Notes: generated by a model not told the origin, from the letters alone. Positions 1 through 10,177 are shown, numbered from the stretch's first letter. The stretch: DNA of 64,000 bases from Cyclobacteriaceae bacterium (GCA_020832305.1 JAFIEV010000067.1:275658-339657), one strand, 5' to 3'. Numbers and translations are program-made.

Positions 1-2
1 GT

Positions 3-707
3 AAAACTTTATATGAAGCATACAGCGCTGCATCAGCCGAAGGCGATACATCCAAATTAAAAGAACTGGAAGCTTCATTTGAAGCCTTGCAGGAGGAACA
101 AAACAAGGCAGTGAAAAAATTTATTCAGGATTATCCCGCCTCCTATGTTTCCCCTTATGCCTTAGGTATGTATCTGGTTTACGACATGACCGCAGAGCAG
201 CTCGACGCTACCCTCAGTATGATGGGTAATGAAGTACATAATTCTCCTGATTACATCAGGTTAAGCGAAAGGGTGGAAGTTCTGAAAAAGGTTGCAGAAG
301 GTCAGCCTGCCGTCGATTTTACCCTGGATGATCCGGAAGGTCGCGAAGTGAGCCTTTCATCCTTCCAGGGAAAGTACCTGCTGATCGATTTCTGGGCATC
401 ATGGTGTGGCCCCTGCCGCAAGGAAAATCCGCATGTGGTACAGGTATATGAAGACTTCCGGGAAAAAGGATTTGAGATACTGGGCGTATCACTCGATACC
501 CGAAGAGAGGCCTGGATGGATGCCATTGAGAAAGATGGACTGGAGTGGTACCATGTGTCTGATTTAAAAGGCTGGCAATCTTCCGCTGGGCAGTTATACG
601 GGGTAAATTCCATTCCACATACCGTTTTACTCGACAAAGACGGCATCATTATAGCCAAAGGATTGCGCGCCAAAGAATTGAGAAATATGCTTGAAACACT
701 TTTGTAG
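3..707 (+). CDS. TlpA/ResA-like thiol:disulfide oxidoreductase, 5' end outside window
   Basis: The reading frame is open from the first bases of the window, so the N-terminus (signal or lipoprotein peptide and probably a DUF4369-like domain) is missing. A helical linker of about 90 residues is followed by an AhpC/TSA-type thioredoxin fold starting at the [10 protein letters not shown] segment. The active site is W-C-G-P-C-R-K, the classical CxxC redox pair, and a cis-proline lies in [13 protein letters not shown]. Family members are periplasmic or membrane-anchored and reduce or isomerise disulfides of exported proteins, for example during cytochrome c maturation. The exact substrate cannot be told from sequence. 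hisB follows after 16 bp on the same strand and may share a transcript, but the functions look unrelated. Confidence 0.9.
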   Translation, partial: KTLYEAYSAASAEGDTSKLKELEASFEALQEEQNKAVKKFIQDYPASYVSPYALGMYLVYDMTAEQLDATLSMMGNEVHNSPDYIRLSERVEVLKKVAEGQPAVDFTLDDPEGREVSLSSFQGKYLLIDFWASWCGPCRKENPHVVQVYEDFREKGFEILGVSLDTRREAWMDAIEKDGLEWYHVSDLKGWQSSAGQLYGVNSIPHTVLLDKDGIIIAKGLRAKELRNMLETLL

Positions 708-723
708 CAATTACATTATTCGG

Positions 724-1824
724 ATGAAAAAAAAGGTATTATTTATAGATCGTGACGGCACCCTGATCAAGGAGCCTGAAATTGACTTTCAGGTTGATGC
801 ATTTGAAAAACTTGAATTTATACCCGGCGCCATTACCTGGTTGAGAAAGCTGGCATTGGAAAGCGACTACGAACTGGTGATGGTGACCAATCAGGATGGG
901 CTGGGTACCGATTCTTTTCCTGAAGAAAATTTCTGGCCTGTTCATAATCTAATGATGAAAACCTTCGAAGGTGAAGGCATCAACTTTTCAGAAGTTTTAA
1001 TTGACCGATCCTTTGAGCATGAAAACCTGCCGACCCGAAAACCCGGAACAGGTATGCTGCAACATTATATAGATGGCGCTTATGATCTATCCGCTTCCTA
1101 TGTTATAGGCGATCGTGTGACAGACCTCCAGCTGGCGGCCAATCTGGGATGCCGTGGCATCTATTTCTCTGAAAAAACCCATGATAAGGCCTGCCTGCAC
1201 ACGACTTCCTGGGAAAAGATTTACGAATTTTTGAAAATGCCACCCCGCGTTGGTGTGGTAAGGCGCACAACCAGAGAAACAGATATAAAAGTTGAAATCA
1301 ACCTGGATGGCCGGGGAGAGACACGTATTTCAACCGGACTGGGCTTTTTTGACCATATGCTGGACCAGCTTGGCAAGCACGGGGGCATTGATATAAGCAT
1401 AGAAACCAAAGGAGATTTGCACATCGATGAACATCACACCATAGAAGATACGGGATTGGCATTGGGAGAAGCTTTTCTGGCGGCACTGGGAGACAAAAAA
1501 GGCATTACACGATACGGTTTTTTATTGCCCATGGATGATTGTCTGGCACAAGCTGCCATCGATTTCGGGGGAAGACCCTGGCTGGTTTGGGATGCACCAT
1601 TTCTACGGGAAAAAGTCGGAGACATGCCCACGGAGATGTTTTATCATTTCTTTAAGTCCTTTACCGATACTTCCAAAAGCAATCTCAACATCAAGGCTGA
1701 GGGAACCAATGAGCATCATAAGATAGAAGCCATCTTTAAAGCATGGGCCAAAGCCATCAAAATGGCAGTAAAGAGAGATGTAAACGCTATGGACCAGCTG
1801 CCTTCTACCAAAGGGATATTGTAG
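724..1824 (+). CDS. hisB: Bifunctional histidinol-phosphatase / imidazoleglycerol-phosphate dehydratase
   Basis: HisB catalyses two steps of histidine synthesis: dehydration of imidazoleglycerol-phosphate, and dephosphorylation of histidinol-phosphate. The N-terminal half (about residues 1-165) is a HAD phosphatase with the nucleophile motif FIDRDGTL (Asp9, Asp11). The C-terminal half (about 175-366) is the dehydratase with the metal-binding His/Glu clusters [17 protein letters not shown] and NEHHKIEA and the usual STKG end. The fused layout and 366-residue length match the enterobacterial and Bacteroidota form. I chose the ATG at 724, where the conserved [11 protein letters not shown] begins. 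A TTG further upstream at 691 overlaps the preceding gene and would add unconserved residues. Other his genes are not in view. Confidence 0.96.
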   Translation: MKKKVLFIDRDGTLIKEPEIDFQVDAFEKLEFIPGAITWLRKLALESDYELVMVTNQDGLGTDSFPEENFWPVHNLMMKTFEGEGINFSEVLIDRSFEHENLPTRKPGTGMLQHYIDGAYDLSASYVIGDRVTDLQLAANLGCRGIYFSEKTHDKACLHTTSWEKIYEFLKMPPRVGVVRRTTRETDIKVEINLDGRGETRISTGLGFFDHMLDQLGKHGGIDISIETKGDLHIDEHHTIEDTGLALGEAFLAALGDKKGITRYGFLLPMDDCLAQAAIDFGGRPWLVWDAPFLREKVGDMPTEMFYHFFKSFTDTSKSNLNIKAEGTNEHHKIEAIFKAWAKAIKMAVKRDVNAMDQLPSTKGIL

Positions 1825-1845
1825 GGGTGGTGTCTTGGTTGAATA

Positions 1846-2112
1846 TTTGTGTCTTAGCGTCTTAGTGGTTACTATTTTTAGAACCACAAAGGCAACAAGA
1901 CACGAAGAAAATCTTCTAATATCCCTAATGCTATCCATCACCTAACTAAAATACTTTGTGTCTTAGCGTCTTAGTGGTTACTATTTTGAGAACCACAAAG
2001 GCAAAAAGACACGAAGAAAATCTTCCAATATCCCTGAAGCTATCCATTACCTAACCAAAATACTTTGTGTCTTAGCGTCTTAGTGGTTACTATTTTGAGA
2101 ACCACTAAGGCA
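1846..2112. repeat. 109-bp palindromic tandem repeat, left block
   Basis: Two complete units begin at 1846 and 1955 and a truncated third at 2064, an exact 109-bp period with few substitutions. Each unit opens with GTGTCTTAGCGTCTTAGTGG and, after an AT-rich loop (actattttgag), continues with AACCACAAAGGCACCAAGAC. These arms are imperfect inverted complements of about 22 bp, so every unit can form a hairpin. The remaining 45-50 bp of each unit is non-palindromic. The array continues on the other side of the GxxExxY gene (2623-2782). Similar 'cttagtggtt...aaccac' sequences are common intergenic repeats in several phyla. Their function is unknown. Confidence 0.9.
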
Positions 2113-2151
2113 AGTAGCAGCAATTGGGTAAATTTTAACTTCAAATCTCGG

Positions 2152-2547
2152 TTACAAAATCATTCTATTAATACCATTTTTAATAATTGGAACATTAAAA
2201 TTTATTAAATATCCTAACCGACGATTTGTGAGTCTTAAGTGACTCAATAACTGGGCCTGCCATAGTGGGTTGAAGTTTTCAACAGCCTTTAGTTCACATA
2301 TTACAAGATCATTAACAAGAACGTCCATTCGCAGACCCTCATCAAAAGTTAAATCTTCAAAATGAATTGGCACTATCACTTGCCTTCTAACATCAAAGCC
2401 TTGTTTACTCAGAACATAACAGAAGCAAGCCTCATAAACTTTTTCAAGTAGACCTGGTCCTAATTCTTTATGAACTCTATAAGCAGCTTCTACTATAGCC
2501 TTTCCAATAACTTCCTCCTCCACGGTAAGTTGTCTGAATTTTTTCAT
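2152..2547 (-). CDS. GxxExxY family protein (PD-(D/E)XK nuclease fold)
   Basis: A 131-residue protein with the signature GPGLLEKVYEACF (G-x-x-E-x-x-Y), which names this family. It is followed by a PD-(D/E)XK-like core: Asp in GLRMDVLVND and E-x-K in VICELKAV. The family (PF13366-like) is widespread and predicted to have a nuclease-type fold. I know of no established physiological role. The ATG start fits the conserved MKKFRQLTVEEEVIGKAIV opening, and the length is typical. It has no functional neighbours and lies between two blocks of the 109-bp palindromic repeat, which suggests that gene and repeats spread or are maintained together. The gene looks intact, with no frameshift. Confidence 0.88.
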   Translation of the reverse strand: MKKFRQLTVEEEVIGKAIVEAAYRVHKELGPGLLEKVYEACFCYVLSKQGFDVRRQVIVPIHFEDLTFDEGLRMDVLVNDLVICELKAVENFNPLWQAQLLSHLRLTNRRLGYLINFNVPIIKNGINRMIL

Positions 2548-2622
2548 GATTTTTCCAATTTAGTTTTAAATAATTGTTTACAATAACAATTTTAAAACAT
2601 TGGAAATAAAAATATAAGTATA

Positions 2623-2782
2623 CGTCTTAGTGGTTACTATTTTGAGAGCCACAAAGGCACCAGGACATGAAGAAAATCTTCTAATATCCCTAACGCTATC
2701 CATTACCCAACCACAATACTTTGTGTCTTAGCGTCTTAGTGGTTACTATTTTGAGAACCACAAAGGCACCAAGACACGAAGA
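2623..2782. repeat. 109-bp palindromic tandem repeat, right block
   Basis: This is the continuation of the array at 1846-2112. A unit lacking its first ~13 bp begins at 2623, and the next starts at 2720 and is cut off after the palindrome at about 2782. The left block stops after unit position ~49 and the right block resumes at position ~14. A stretch of about 36 bp (cttagtggtt...aaccac...aggca) is therefore present on both sides of the ~510-bp gene-bearing segment, like a duplicated target or a recombination footprint. Confidence 0.85.
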
Positions 2783-2802
2783 TGAAAATCAACCCATTAT
2801 AT

Positions 2803-5124
2803 TTAAAAAGGATAACCCACTGCTATATTGAGTATCATATTTTCGCGGCGCCATGATCGGTTCCATGGACTGATTTCATTAATAACCCATGGACTACCTG
2901 ACTCCCGGCCGGGTATGCGCAGGGGAAAAGCGGTATCGAAGCGCAAAACGATAAAATCTATGTCTATACGAAAGCCAAAACCAGTTCCTACCGCTAGTTG
3001 ACTTGCAAAATTATCCCATTTAAAACCGGATCCCGGTCGCTGAGGGTCTTCATCTATCAACCAAATGTTTCCTGCATCGAGAAATACTGCGCCTTTCAGG
3101 TAACTAATTATGTCAAACCTGTATTCTGTACTTGCCTCGAGCTTAATATCTCCACTCTGGTCAACAAGCAAAAAACCCCTCCGATTAACGCGCCTTGTAT
3201 TGAAATATGAACCAGGGCCAACCGTTCTTGCCTGAAAAGCCCGTATGCTATTGGGCCCTCCGACAAAAAATTGCTTTAAAAAAGGCATGGTACTTGCATT
3301 GCCATAGGGCACCCCTACTCCAGCTACAAACCTGGTGGCTAGTGTGTTTTTGCGATCGAGTTTAAAAAAATATCTTACATCAACCTGGGTTTTGGCATAT
3401 TGAGCGAAAGGCAAGCCCAAAATCTGATTACTTTCATTCTCGCCCAGTTCTCGCCCATCCAATAAATGGTACAAACCATTGGCCAAATTACCGGCTACAT
3501 CCACATCCGTTTTTAAATACAGTCCACCTCTTTTCTCTTTATCATATAAAGTATTGTAAATAAATGAATAATTTGTACCGAGTATAAACTGTTCGCTAAA
3601 GCTCCTTCGCACAATGGGGTTCTCCTGAAGAAATTCCTCAAATTCAGCTGATGTTTTTGCCAGTTTCACATAGCTGATGTCTATAAGTCTGAAAATATGA
3701 TTATTATATAAAGTGCTTTTCCAATTGTAGCCATAAGAAAGATTGAAGCTGTTTAGTTGAAATAACCCTACCCTTCTTGCGGTATTGAACCCGATAGACG
3801 TTAAGGTAGAAGGCATAAATTCCCCTACCCTTCCTTGCCTGAAGTTAAACGGTCGCAAGCCGGCTAGTCGTAGATTAGCATCAACCCCCAATTCGTAATT
3901 GGTGTTGGTTCCTCCGCTTCCTATCTGCCATTCAAATCGATTGGTGAGATTGATGGTCAGGTTTTCAGCGCCTCCAAAAAGGTTGCGGTTCTGAAAACTG
4001 AGCTTGAGGCCAGGTCCTGCAAAGTTATTTGATTTGGAGATGGTGCTCGCTTCTGCCCGCAATGACATTCGCGGCAGGGTAGAAAGATAGACGATGGCGT
4101 CGAGTTCTGGATTTTCACTTCCTTCAACGGGATTAAACTCTATATTTGCGAAGCGGAAAACCCCCATGCCCATTAAATAGTTCAGACTACGCGAATGGGC
4201 AGACCTTGAATACCTTTGACCTTGCCCGAAATAAATATTGGTGAGTATACTTTGTGGCTTGAAAATTTCACGTCTCACCAGGTACATATAACCATCGATA
4301 AGCAATGTGTCACTTGGTTGATAATTTTCAAAAATGAAATCAGAATGCACCGATATATTTCGTATTGAATAGGATTGTTTTACAATAGAGGAAACTTCCT
4401 TTTTTAACTGAAAAAGCAAACGAACAGTATGGTTTTGGTTTGATGTATCTGCCTGAAATAAAAATGATGAAGCTGTAAGATAATAATAACCTTTATCACG
4501 AAGGTTTCCGGCAATTCTTTCCCTTTCCTTTTTCAGGTTATCAAGTGTATAAATGGTCCCCTGTAGCCTTTGAGTATGCTGCTGTTCAAGCATGATTTCC
4601 CTGCCAAGCGCATCATCATCAAACTGAAAACCGATGGTATCGATCCTGTAAGGTGCACCTGGCTCAATTTCATAATCTATACTTGCTGTTTTCCTTTTTC
4701 TATGGATTTTAAAATCTGTCCTTGCATTGAAATACCCATTGTGGTACATCCTGTTTTCCATAAGCCTCGCCGTATTTTGTATAGCTATATCAGATAGATA
4801 TACAGGTTCTTCTCCCAATTTGTATTTGAGAAAATACTTTATGCCCCTATCCTTACTAGGTTCACCGACGCTGTTGTAAATAGCCAGAAAAGGTCGCATA
4901 AACAAAAGTTTTGTATTGGGAGTAGGCTCAGCAACATCTTCCAGCGCATTACTTAACTGAAATCGTTTGACAATTGTCGTATCGGTCAGAAACTTTAATT
5001 GCATTCCTGTATAAAGTGCATCTCCTTCCGGTATTTTCCTCAAACCGGTACATCCGTACGCAGCCCATATTCCTGCATAGAGCATCCAAATTCCCAGAAG
5101 TTTTTGCACCTTTATACTATTCAT
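2803..5124 (-). CDS. tamL: TamL: lipoprotein-type TamA/BamA paralogue (Omp85 family)
   Basis: A 773-residue outer-membrane protein with a signal sequence ending at a lipobox-like AAYGC (Cys25). The N-terminal ~370 residues carry POTRA-like segments, such as the region around RLMENRMYHNGYFNARTDF. The C-terminal half is a D15/Omp85 barrel with typical glycine/aromatic strands and FFVGGPNSIRAFQARTVGPG. In Bacteroidota this lipidated TamA relative partners with TamB and is thought to take part in outer-membrane protein or lipid traffic. Its start overlaps the end of tamB by 8 bp, so the two are translationally coupled. No other BamA-type gene is nearby. Confidence 0.88.
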   Translation of the reverse strand: MNSIKVQKLLGIWMLYAGIWAAYGCTGLRKIPEGDALYTGMQLKFLTDTTIVKRFQLSNALEDVAEPTPNTKLLFMRPFLAIYNSVGEPSKDRGIKYFLKYKLGEEPVYLSDIAIQNTARLMENRMYHNGYFNARTDFKIHRKRKTASIDYEIEPGAPYRIDTIGFQFDDDALGREIMLEQQHTQRLQGTIYTLDNLKKERERIAGNLRDKGYYYLTASSFLFQADTSNQNHTVRLLFQLKKEVSSIVKQSYSIRNISVHSDFIFENYQPSDTLLIDGYMYLVRREIFKPQSILTNIYFGQGQRYSRSAHSRSLNYLMGMGVFRFANIEFNPVEGSENPELDAIVYLSTLPRMSLRAEASTISKSNNFAGPGLKLSFQNRNLFGGAENLTINLTNRFEWQIGSGGTNTNYELGVDANLRLAGLRPFNFRQGRVGEFMPSTLTSIGFNTARRVGLFQLNSFNLSYGYNWKSTLYNNHIFRLIDISYVKLAKTSAEFEEFLQENPIVRRSFSEQFILGTNYSFIYNTLYDKEKRGGLYLKTDVDVAGNLANGLYHLLDGRELGENESNQILGLPFAQYAKTQVDVRYFFKLDRKNTLATRFVAGVGVPYGNASTMPFLKQFFVGGPNSIRAFQARTVGPGSYFNTRRVNRRGFLLVDQSGDIKLEASTEYRFDIISYLKGAVFLDAGNIWLIDEDPQRPGSGFKWDNFASQLAVGTGFGFRIDIDFIVLRFDTAFPLRIPGRESGSPWVINEISPWNRSWRRENMILNIAVGYPF

Positions 5125-8100
5125 TTTCAGTAGGATTCAAAAGCTCTTTACCTTCTTCGGGTTTAAGCGCATCAGTTTTTTTTATCTTTTTTTCGGCAGG
5201 CGGAACTTTTTTTGCAGGGCGTTTAAAATAGTCAAAGTCCCTTACGAAAATAAAGGCAATGCCTGTTCTTATAAGCTCGCCATCGAAATCGTCAAAAATA
5301 TTTTCCCTGAATCCGCGAAGGCGATACTTGCCATCTTCGGTTATTTTATAGGTGACTGACATATTAGGTTCAAGGCCTGTCATCTGGTTTTGTCTTTGAG
5401 GATTACCTTCGACGTCGAATGCTCCTGCGATTTCTACTGTTAGCCGATCATCGAAAAAATTTTTTCGTACGTCTACGGCAAGTTCTGTGCGGGTATCTGC
5501 TCCATTTGCATTGCCAACCACGCCGTCGTAAGTTTGCAGCTGAAAATTGAGGTCAACTCCTCTGATATATCGACCCGAAAGGCGGTTAAGTTGCTCAGAA
5601 AGTAATCCATTAACACTATTTCGGGCGGCGGTGGTTGCCATACTTCCGGCAGACACAGCGCCATCTCCGGGCTCATCACTTATAAAAGCCCCAAATACCA
5701 GCAACGCAAAAACCTGTTTATTGAGTTCGTTTTCTCGTTCAGGAGTACGCATGTACATCAATCTGTTATTAACTTGCGGATGTCTGCCCTTTTCAGCATC
5801 CGGCAAGTCAATGTCAAATCGAATATCAGGCTTTAAAACATCACCATCAATTTTTATATAAACATCAAATGGCAGTTTTTGTCCACTGGCATCCCGTGTT
5901 CCCAGCAATTCAGCGGGTGCTGCCCGCACCCTGTGAATGGCTGTAAGCCTTGCCCGTGGTTCAAATGTATTGCCACTCCAGACTATATTGCTGCCTTTCT
6001 CCAGAGTGAATTCCTTTTTCACCAAACCGTAAAAAGAAAGCATATAATAACCCTCTGCTATTTCATAATTACCGGTAAGGGTACTCATGCCACTTGGACT
6101 CAAGGAAAAATTCAGATTTGCCGATCCTTTGAGAGAAACATGGTCGCCAGACCGCGGATCAATAACTACGGTAATTTTAGCTGCGGGATCAAGCTCAATG
6201 ATGGCCTGAATATCGAGGCCGGCAAAGCGTTCTGTAAGTGTATCGGCCTGCATGATTTTCATAGCCCGCGACATAATAGAATCTATCACGATTTTCTCTT
6301 CAAAATCAACATATTCTATAATTTCAGAATCATCTATAAGGTTCATTTCCTCCGCTGGAAGCACAAGGGTAAGATCGGTGTTTGCCAGTATTCGCAATCT
6401 GGACTGAATAATTGGCAGATCCATATCCCCCGTAATACTCGTTTGTGTGTTCATTATCAATTTGCCGAATAAACTTTCATTCTGATCTCTTGTAGTATTT
6501 ATCGCTTCAAATTTTTCAGCTTGTAAGTCTAGTTCAAACCAAAAATAACTGTAATCGCGGGTGAAGATATTGCCATTGAGTATGAAGGGATTGCCTGACA
6601 CATCAAGAATGGTAAAGTCATTGAAAACTACTTGCTGCCGGTCAAAGCGCAAAGTTTGATCCTCAATTTTAATAATGGTTTCAACGCCAGGCAACTGAAT
6701 CATGGCGTTTTGAAGCCTCATTTCGCCGTTAATTTCCGGTTCACTCATAGTGCCGGTAGCTTTTAAATTTCCCGTGAGTGTTCCCTGCAGTTGTTTCACT
6801 GAATTTCCAGTAAAAATTCTTGCCGTTTCAAGATCAAAGTTCCTGATAATAAGATCCATTTCCAGGTGTCCCAAACTGTCACTGAGTGGCATCTGGCCTT
6901 GTAATTGCACGAGATTTTTGCCCAGTAAGCCAGCCTGCAATTCCAGCAGATGGCGATTTTCATTATTCATTTTCAAGAAAAAATCGCCTATTTCTACACC
7001 AGCTATTGCAAGTGTTTTGATATTTAAATCGGTCGAAAAAGCCCACGCCTCCTCGGCTGTATTGATTACAATATCTCCGTTTAGCCGACCTCCAGCCAGC
7101 GTTTCCTCTCCCGGTATTTCGACAAGATTCAAAAAATTTCCCAGATCAAAATTTTTGAATAAAATTTCCAGATTATGATTGTCATTATCAAATTCAATTC
7201 TTTGCGATCCGCTGTGAAAATCCATTTCATGAAAATATAAACCACGATCGGAGAAAGTGGCGAAGTTGTTTTCGCTAATATTCCAGTTTTCATAGTTGAG
7301 TATTACCTGATCATGTAAAAAGCTAAATACGATGGCTGAGTCATTTTTATCCAGATTGCCCATCAGGCGGTAGCGGGTCTGATCTTTAGAATCACCTATG
7401 TAAAAAGCCTGATAAGCTGATTGATTTCTCAACAATCCGCCAAGCGTCAAATGATGCAGGTATAAGGTGTCGTAACCCAGCTCTTTCAAACTGAAATAAT
7501 AGCGCAAGGCATTTTGATCTGACTGAGCCCTGAGATAAATTGAGTCAGCCACAAGCTTGCCATATTCCAATCCTTTCAAAAGTGCATTAAAGCGGAGGTC
7601 GTGCTTATCTTCATCAAATTCCAATAAAACAGATGCCTCCTTGAGACGACTCAAACCAGCTACATACTCCTGGTCAATCAATCTGTGTTCATCGAGGTTC
7701 AAAACCAAACGCATATTTTTTCCAGTGGACCCAAGATAAGTGCTATCTGGGTCAAAGTAATATTTCATATGATTTTTAAACACCCCTACAAATTCGCTGA
7801 AATGAAAATTGGCAAGCATGTTTCCCTGTACCAGCTCTGATCGCAACTTTACTTCAGAAATGCTGTCATGGGCCAGGGCAGATATAAATATGGAATCAAT
7901 AAAATACCTGTCCATCCTTTTCAGAACATCTAAATCAGATATTTTCGCTTCTGCCTCTAAAAAGTTTCCCGGCCCAATTTGCAGACTTGCATCAAGGTTT
8001 ACAGCAGCTCTTACCGGTTGAAAGGTGAATCCCGTACTTTGTAAATCAGCATGCTGCAACGCTGCATTCAGGCTGAGCTTATAGCTGGAACTATCGACCC

Positions 8101-10177
8101 AGGCTTCCATGTTTGCGATCAGGTTTAGTGCCGGATCTTCTATTTCCAGTTTCAGATTATATTTATTTGCTGCAAGAGAAAAATCAGCGCGTATAGGTTG
8201 GTAGGTATAATTTTTAAACCGAAGGTCATTCAGTTGCAACACCCCCTTCCCTTCCGGATTACCTGATTTGATTTGAAAGAGTTTCGTTTCCAACTCCAGT
8301 TCGGTGATAAATAAATCCGGCACCTGTGCGAGTAGTCCGGCATGAAGTGAATCTGCCTTTAACACTACGGCCAGATTGTCGGTTTCGGCTCCCGGTAAAT
8401 CTTCATATTGCATACTTGCCAGAATATTACCCCAAGATGAAGTAAAATACATCTCTGCCGAAAGGGCCTGCATTGAGCCCTTAATTTCGGACTTTAGCTG
8501 CAGGTATTTAGGCCAATCTGTTTCACCTGGTGGTGTAATATTTGGCAATGCCTTTTCCAGCATGGCTCCCGAGACATAGAGTGGTTCTATCTTCAAATCA
8601 ACATAAAGATCATCCGGAGTCCTAAGATTTTTCAAATGGCCTTCCACATGCAACATGCTTTTATCCGCTGTGGTAAGCTCAAGAAAATGAAAATTCATAT
8701 GTTGCAGGTTCCCTTCTATATGGGTCGAAATTGTGACATCACTTAAATATTTGTGAAAGGATGAATCAATTTGGGGTATTTTTTTGAGATCTGTTAAACT
8801 TAACCTCATGTCGGGTATCAGAAGGTAGGCATCAACGCTTTCGCTCATGGCAAAGAGTGCCGCCGGATTTTCATATTGCAAGCCCAATTCCAGGTTTTGA
8901 AGTCCACTTGTATTGAGTTGAAAATCACTTACCAGTAAAGACAAAGCCTTATCATCTGCCTGCAATACCATGGATGTATTAAGTCTTAGAGAGTCATCAT
9001 CGCTCTGCAAGGCCAAATTTGACATATTCAAGCCAATATGATCTGCGTGGAGTTTTATATCCCGCAGATCAAAATCTATTAAAATACCGCTTTCCATGCT
9101 TTCAAGGAGTGGAAAATCATCTATGCCTGGTATTCCCTGCAATTGCAAACGGGTATTTTGTATCAAGAAGTTATTACCTCTGATTTCCCATGGCAGGGTT
9201 GATAATAATTGTTCAGGTGATGATGATTCATCAGATGATTTAGCTTGAGTGGCAGAAGTGCGTTTTAAGGAAAGGTGCAGATCATGGGAATCCATTAAAA
9301 TTTGGTCAAAACTGAGACTTTGATCTGCAATATCAACTGCGAGCTCGTTTAAATTTAACAATTGAATATCGTAGGAAATATCTATGTCTGGGCTTTGCAT
9401 TTCAAAACTGCTTTCCAGAATTTTCAGCGAGACCAAATGAACTTCAAATGCTGTTTTTTCCTTGCTGCTGTCGACCTCCGGTAACAGGTAACCTTCGTAC
9501 ATATCGAGCTGAATAGCTGTACGGTTGATGAATATTTCGTCAAGAAATACAGACGGATTCTCAAGTTGCAGCTTAATGTTGCCCAATGACAATGCCTCGG
9601 AATGAACTGACAGGTCTACCCCCAGACCTGCATCCTCAAAGTCAAAGCGCGCATTTTTCAAGATAAGCTTGCTGAGTGATACCGTCCAGAAAGAAGGCTC
9701 ACTTTCCAAATTCTCAAGGTTATCAGTCTCAGCTGTTTCATCACGCAAAAATATTCTAACCACATTTAACAAAGAATCTCCATTTTTTCTATGAAGGTTA
9801 ATGTAAACATCCTCCAATTGCAGTGATGCCCTGGCCTCTTTTCGCAATAAAGGCCAGATTTTCACTCCGGCATGAATCTTATTTGCAAACAGTAAAGTAT
9901 CACCACCCTGATCTTCTGCGTAAACCCCCTTTATGTTAACATTGCTGAACCATGTAATGGAAATATTTTCAATTCTAATCTCTACGTCCAGATTTTTTTT
10001 AGCCTGATCTACGACATATTTTAGAAGTGCGTTTTGAACGAATGGCAGCTGTACAAGGCCGGTAATTAAAAGTGAAAGAAAAAGCAATGCACCTGCAGAC
10101 CAGAGCAAAAAACGAACTAGCCATTTTGCTCTCTTTGTGCGGTCTATTTTCTTTTCTGATGTCTCAGTATCTTTCAA
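5117..10177 (-). CDS. tamB: TamB: translocation and assembly module, AsmA-like/DUF490 protein
   Basis: A 1686-residue inner-membrane-anchored protein. One transmembrane helix lies at about residues 20-45 (WLVRFLLWSAGALLFLSLLI), followed by a very long periplasmic part of repetitive beta-strands (AsmA-like, hydrophobic-groove architecture). The C-terminal DUF490/TamB domain (about 1230-1640) includes a GSANLNFSLSPSGMSTLTGN-type stretch. TamB proteins span the periplasm and contact an Omp85 partner, here TamL, whose gene overlaps by 8 bp. Recent work on the AsmA superfamily points to lipid transport between membranes. No in-frame ATG precedes the conserved start: the frame opens with TTG at 10177, and an in-frame stop lies 12 bp upstream. 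TTG (or ATT) must therefore initiate. Confidence 0.92.
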   Translation of the reverse strand: MKDTETSEKKIDRTKRAKWLVRFLLWSAGALLFLSLLITGLVQLPFVQNALLKYVVDQAKKNLDVEIRIENISITWFSNVNIKGVYAEDQGGDTLLFANKIHAGVKIWPLLRKEARASLQLEDVYINLHRKNGDSLLNVVRIFLRDETAETDNLENLESEPSFWTVSLSKLILKNARFDFEDAGLGVDLSVHSEALSLGNIKLQLENPSVFLDEIFINRTAIQLDMYEGYLLPEVDSSKEKTAFEVHLVSLKILESSFEMQSPDIDISYDIQLLNLNELAVDIADQSLSFDQILMDSHDLHLSLKRTSATQAKSSDESSSPEQLLSTLPWEIRGNNFLIQNTRLQLQGIPGIDDFPLLESMESGILIDFDLRDIKLHADHIGLNMSNLALQSDDDSLRLNTSMVLQADDKALSLLVSDFQLNTSGLQNLELGLQYENPAALFAMSESVDAYLLIPDMRLSLTDLKKIPQIDSSFHKYLSDVTISTHIEGNLQHMNFHFLELTTADKSMLHVEGHLKNLRTPDDLYVDLKIEPLYVSGAMLEKALPNITPPGETDWPKYLQLKSEIKGSMQALSAEMYFTSSWGNILASMQYEDLPGAETDNLAVVLKADSLHAGLLAQVPDLFITELELETKLFQIKSGNPEGKGVLQLNDLRFKNYTYQPIRADFSLAANKYNLKLEIEDPALNLIANMEAWVDSSSYKLSLNAALQHADLQSTGFTFQPVRAAVNLDASLQIGPGNFLEAEAKISDLDVLKRMDRYFIDSIFISALAHDSISEVKLRSELVQGNMLANFHFSEFVGVFKNHMKYYFDPDSTYLGSTGKNMRLVLNLDEHRLIDQEYVAGLSRLKEASVLLEFDEDKHDLRFNALLKGLEYGKLVADSIYLRAQSDQNALRYYFSLKELGYDTLYLHHLTLGGLLRNQSAYQAFYIGDSKDQTRYRLMGNLDKNDSAIVFSFLHDQVILNYENWNISENNFATFSDRGLYFHEMDFHSGSQRIEFDNDNHNLEILFKNFDLGNFLNLVEIPGEETLAGGRLNGDIVINTAEEAWAFSTDLNIKTLAIAGVEIGDFFLKMNNENRHLLELQAGLLGKNLVQLQGQMPLSDSLGHLEMDLIIRNFDLETARIFTGNSVKQLQGTLTGNLKATGTMSEPEINGEMRLQNAMIQLPGVETIIKIEDQTLRFDRQQVVFNDFTILDVSGNPFILNGNIFTRDYSYFWFELDLQAEKFEAINTTRDQNESLFGKLIMNTQTSITGDMDLPIIQSRLRILANTDLTLVLPAEEMNLIDDSEIIEYVDFEEKIVIDSIMSRAMKIMQADTLTERFAGLDIQAIIELDPAAKITVVIDPRSGDHVSLKGSANLNFSLSPSGMSTLTGNYEIAEGYYMLSFYGLVKKEFTLEKGSNIVWSGNTFEPRARLTAIHRVRAAPAELLGTRDASGQKLPFDVYIKIDGDVLKPDIRFDIDLPDAEKGRHPQVNNRLMYMRTPERENELNKQVFALLVFGAFISDEPGDGAVSAGSMATTAARNSVNGLLSEQLNRLSGRYIRGVDLNFQLQTYDGVVGNANGADTRTELAVDVRKNFFDDRLTVEIAGAFDVEGNPQRQNQMTGLEPNMSVTYKITEDGKYRLRGFRENIFDDFDGELIRTGIAFIFVRDFDYFKRPAKKVPPAEKKIKKTDALKPEEGKELLNPTENE

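Noticed and set aside
1825..2800. CRISPR array.
   Set aside because: Repeats are contiguous 109-bp units without variable spacers, and no cas genes are present. The palindromic core is not flanked by unique spacers.
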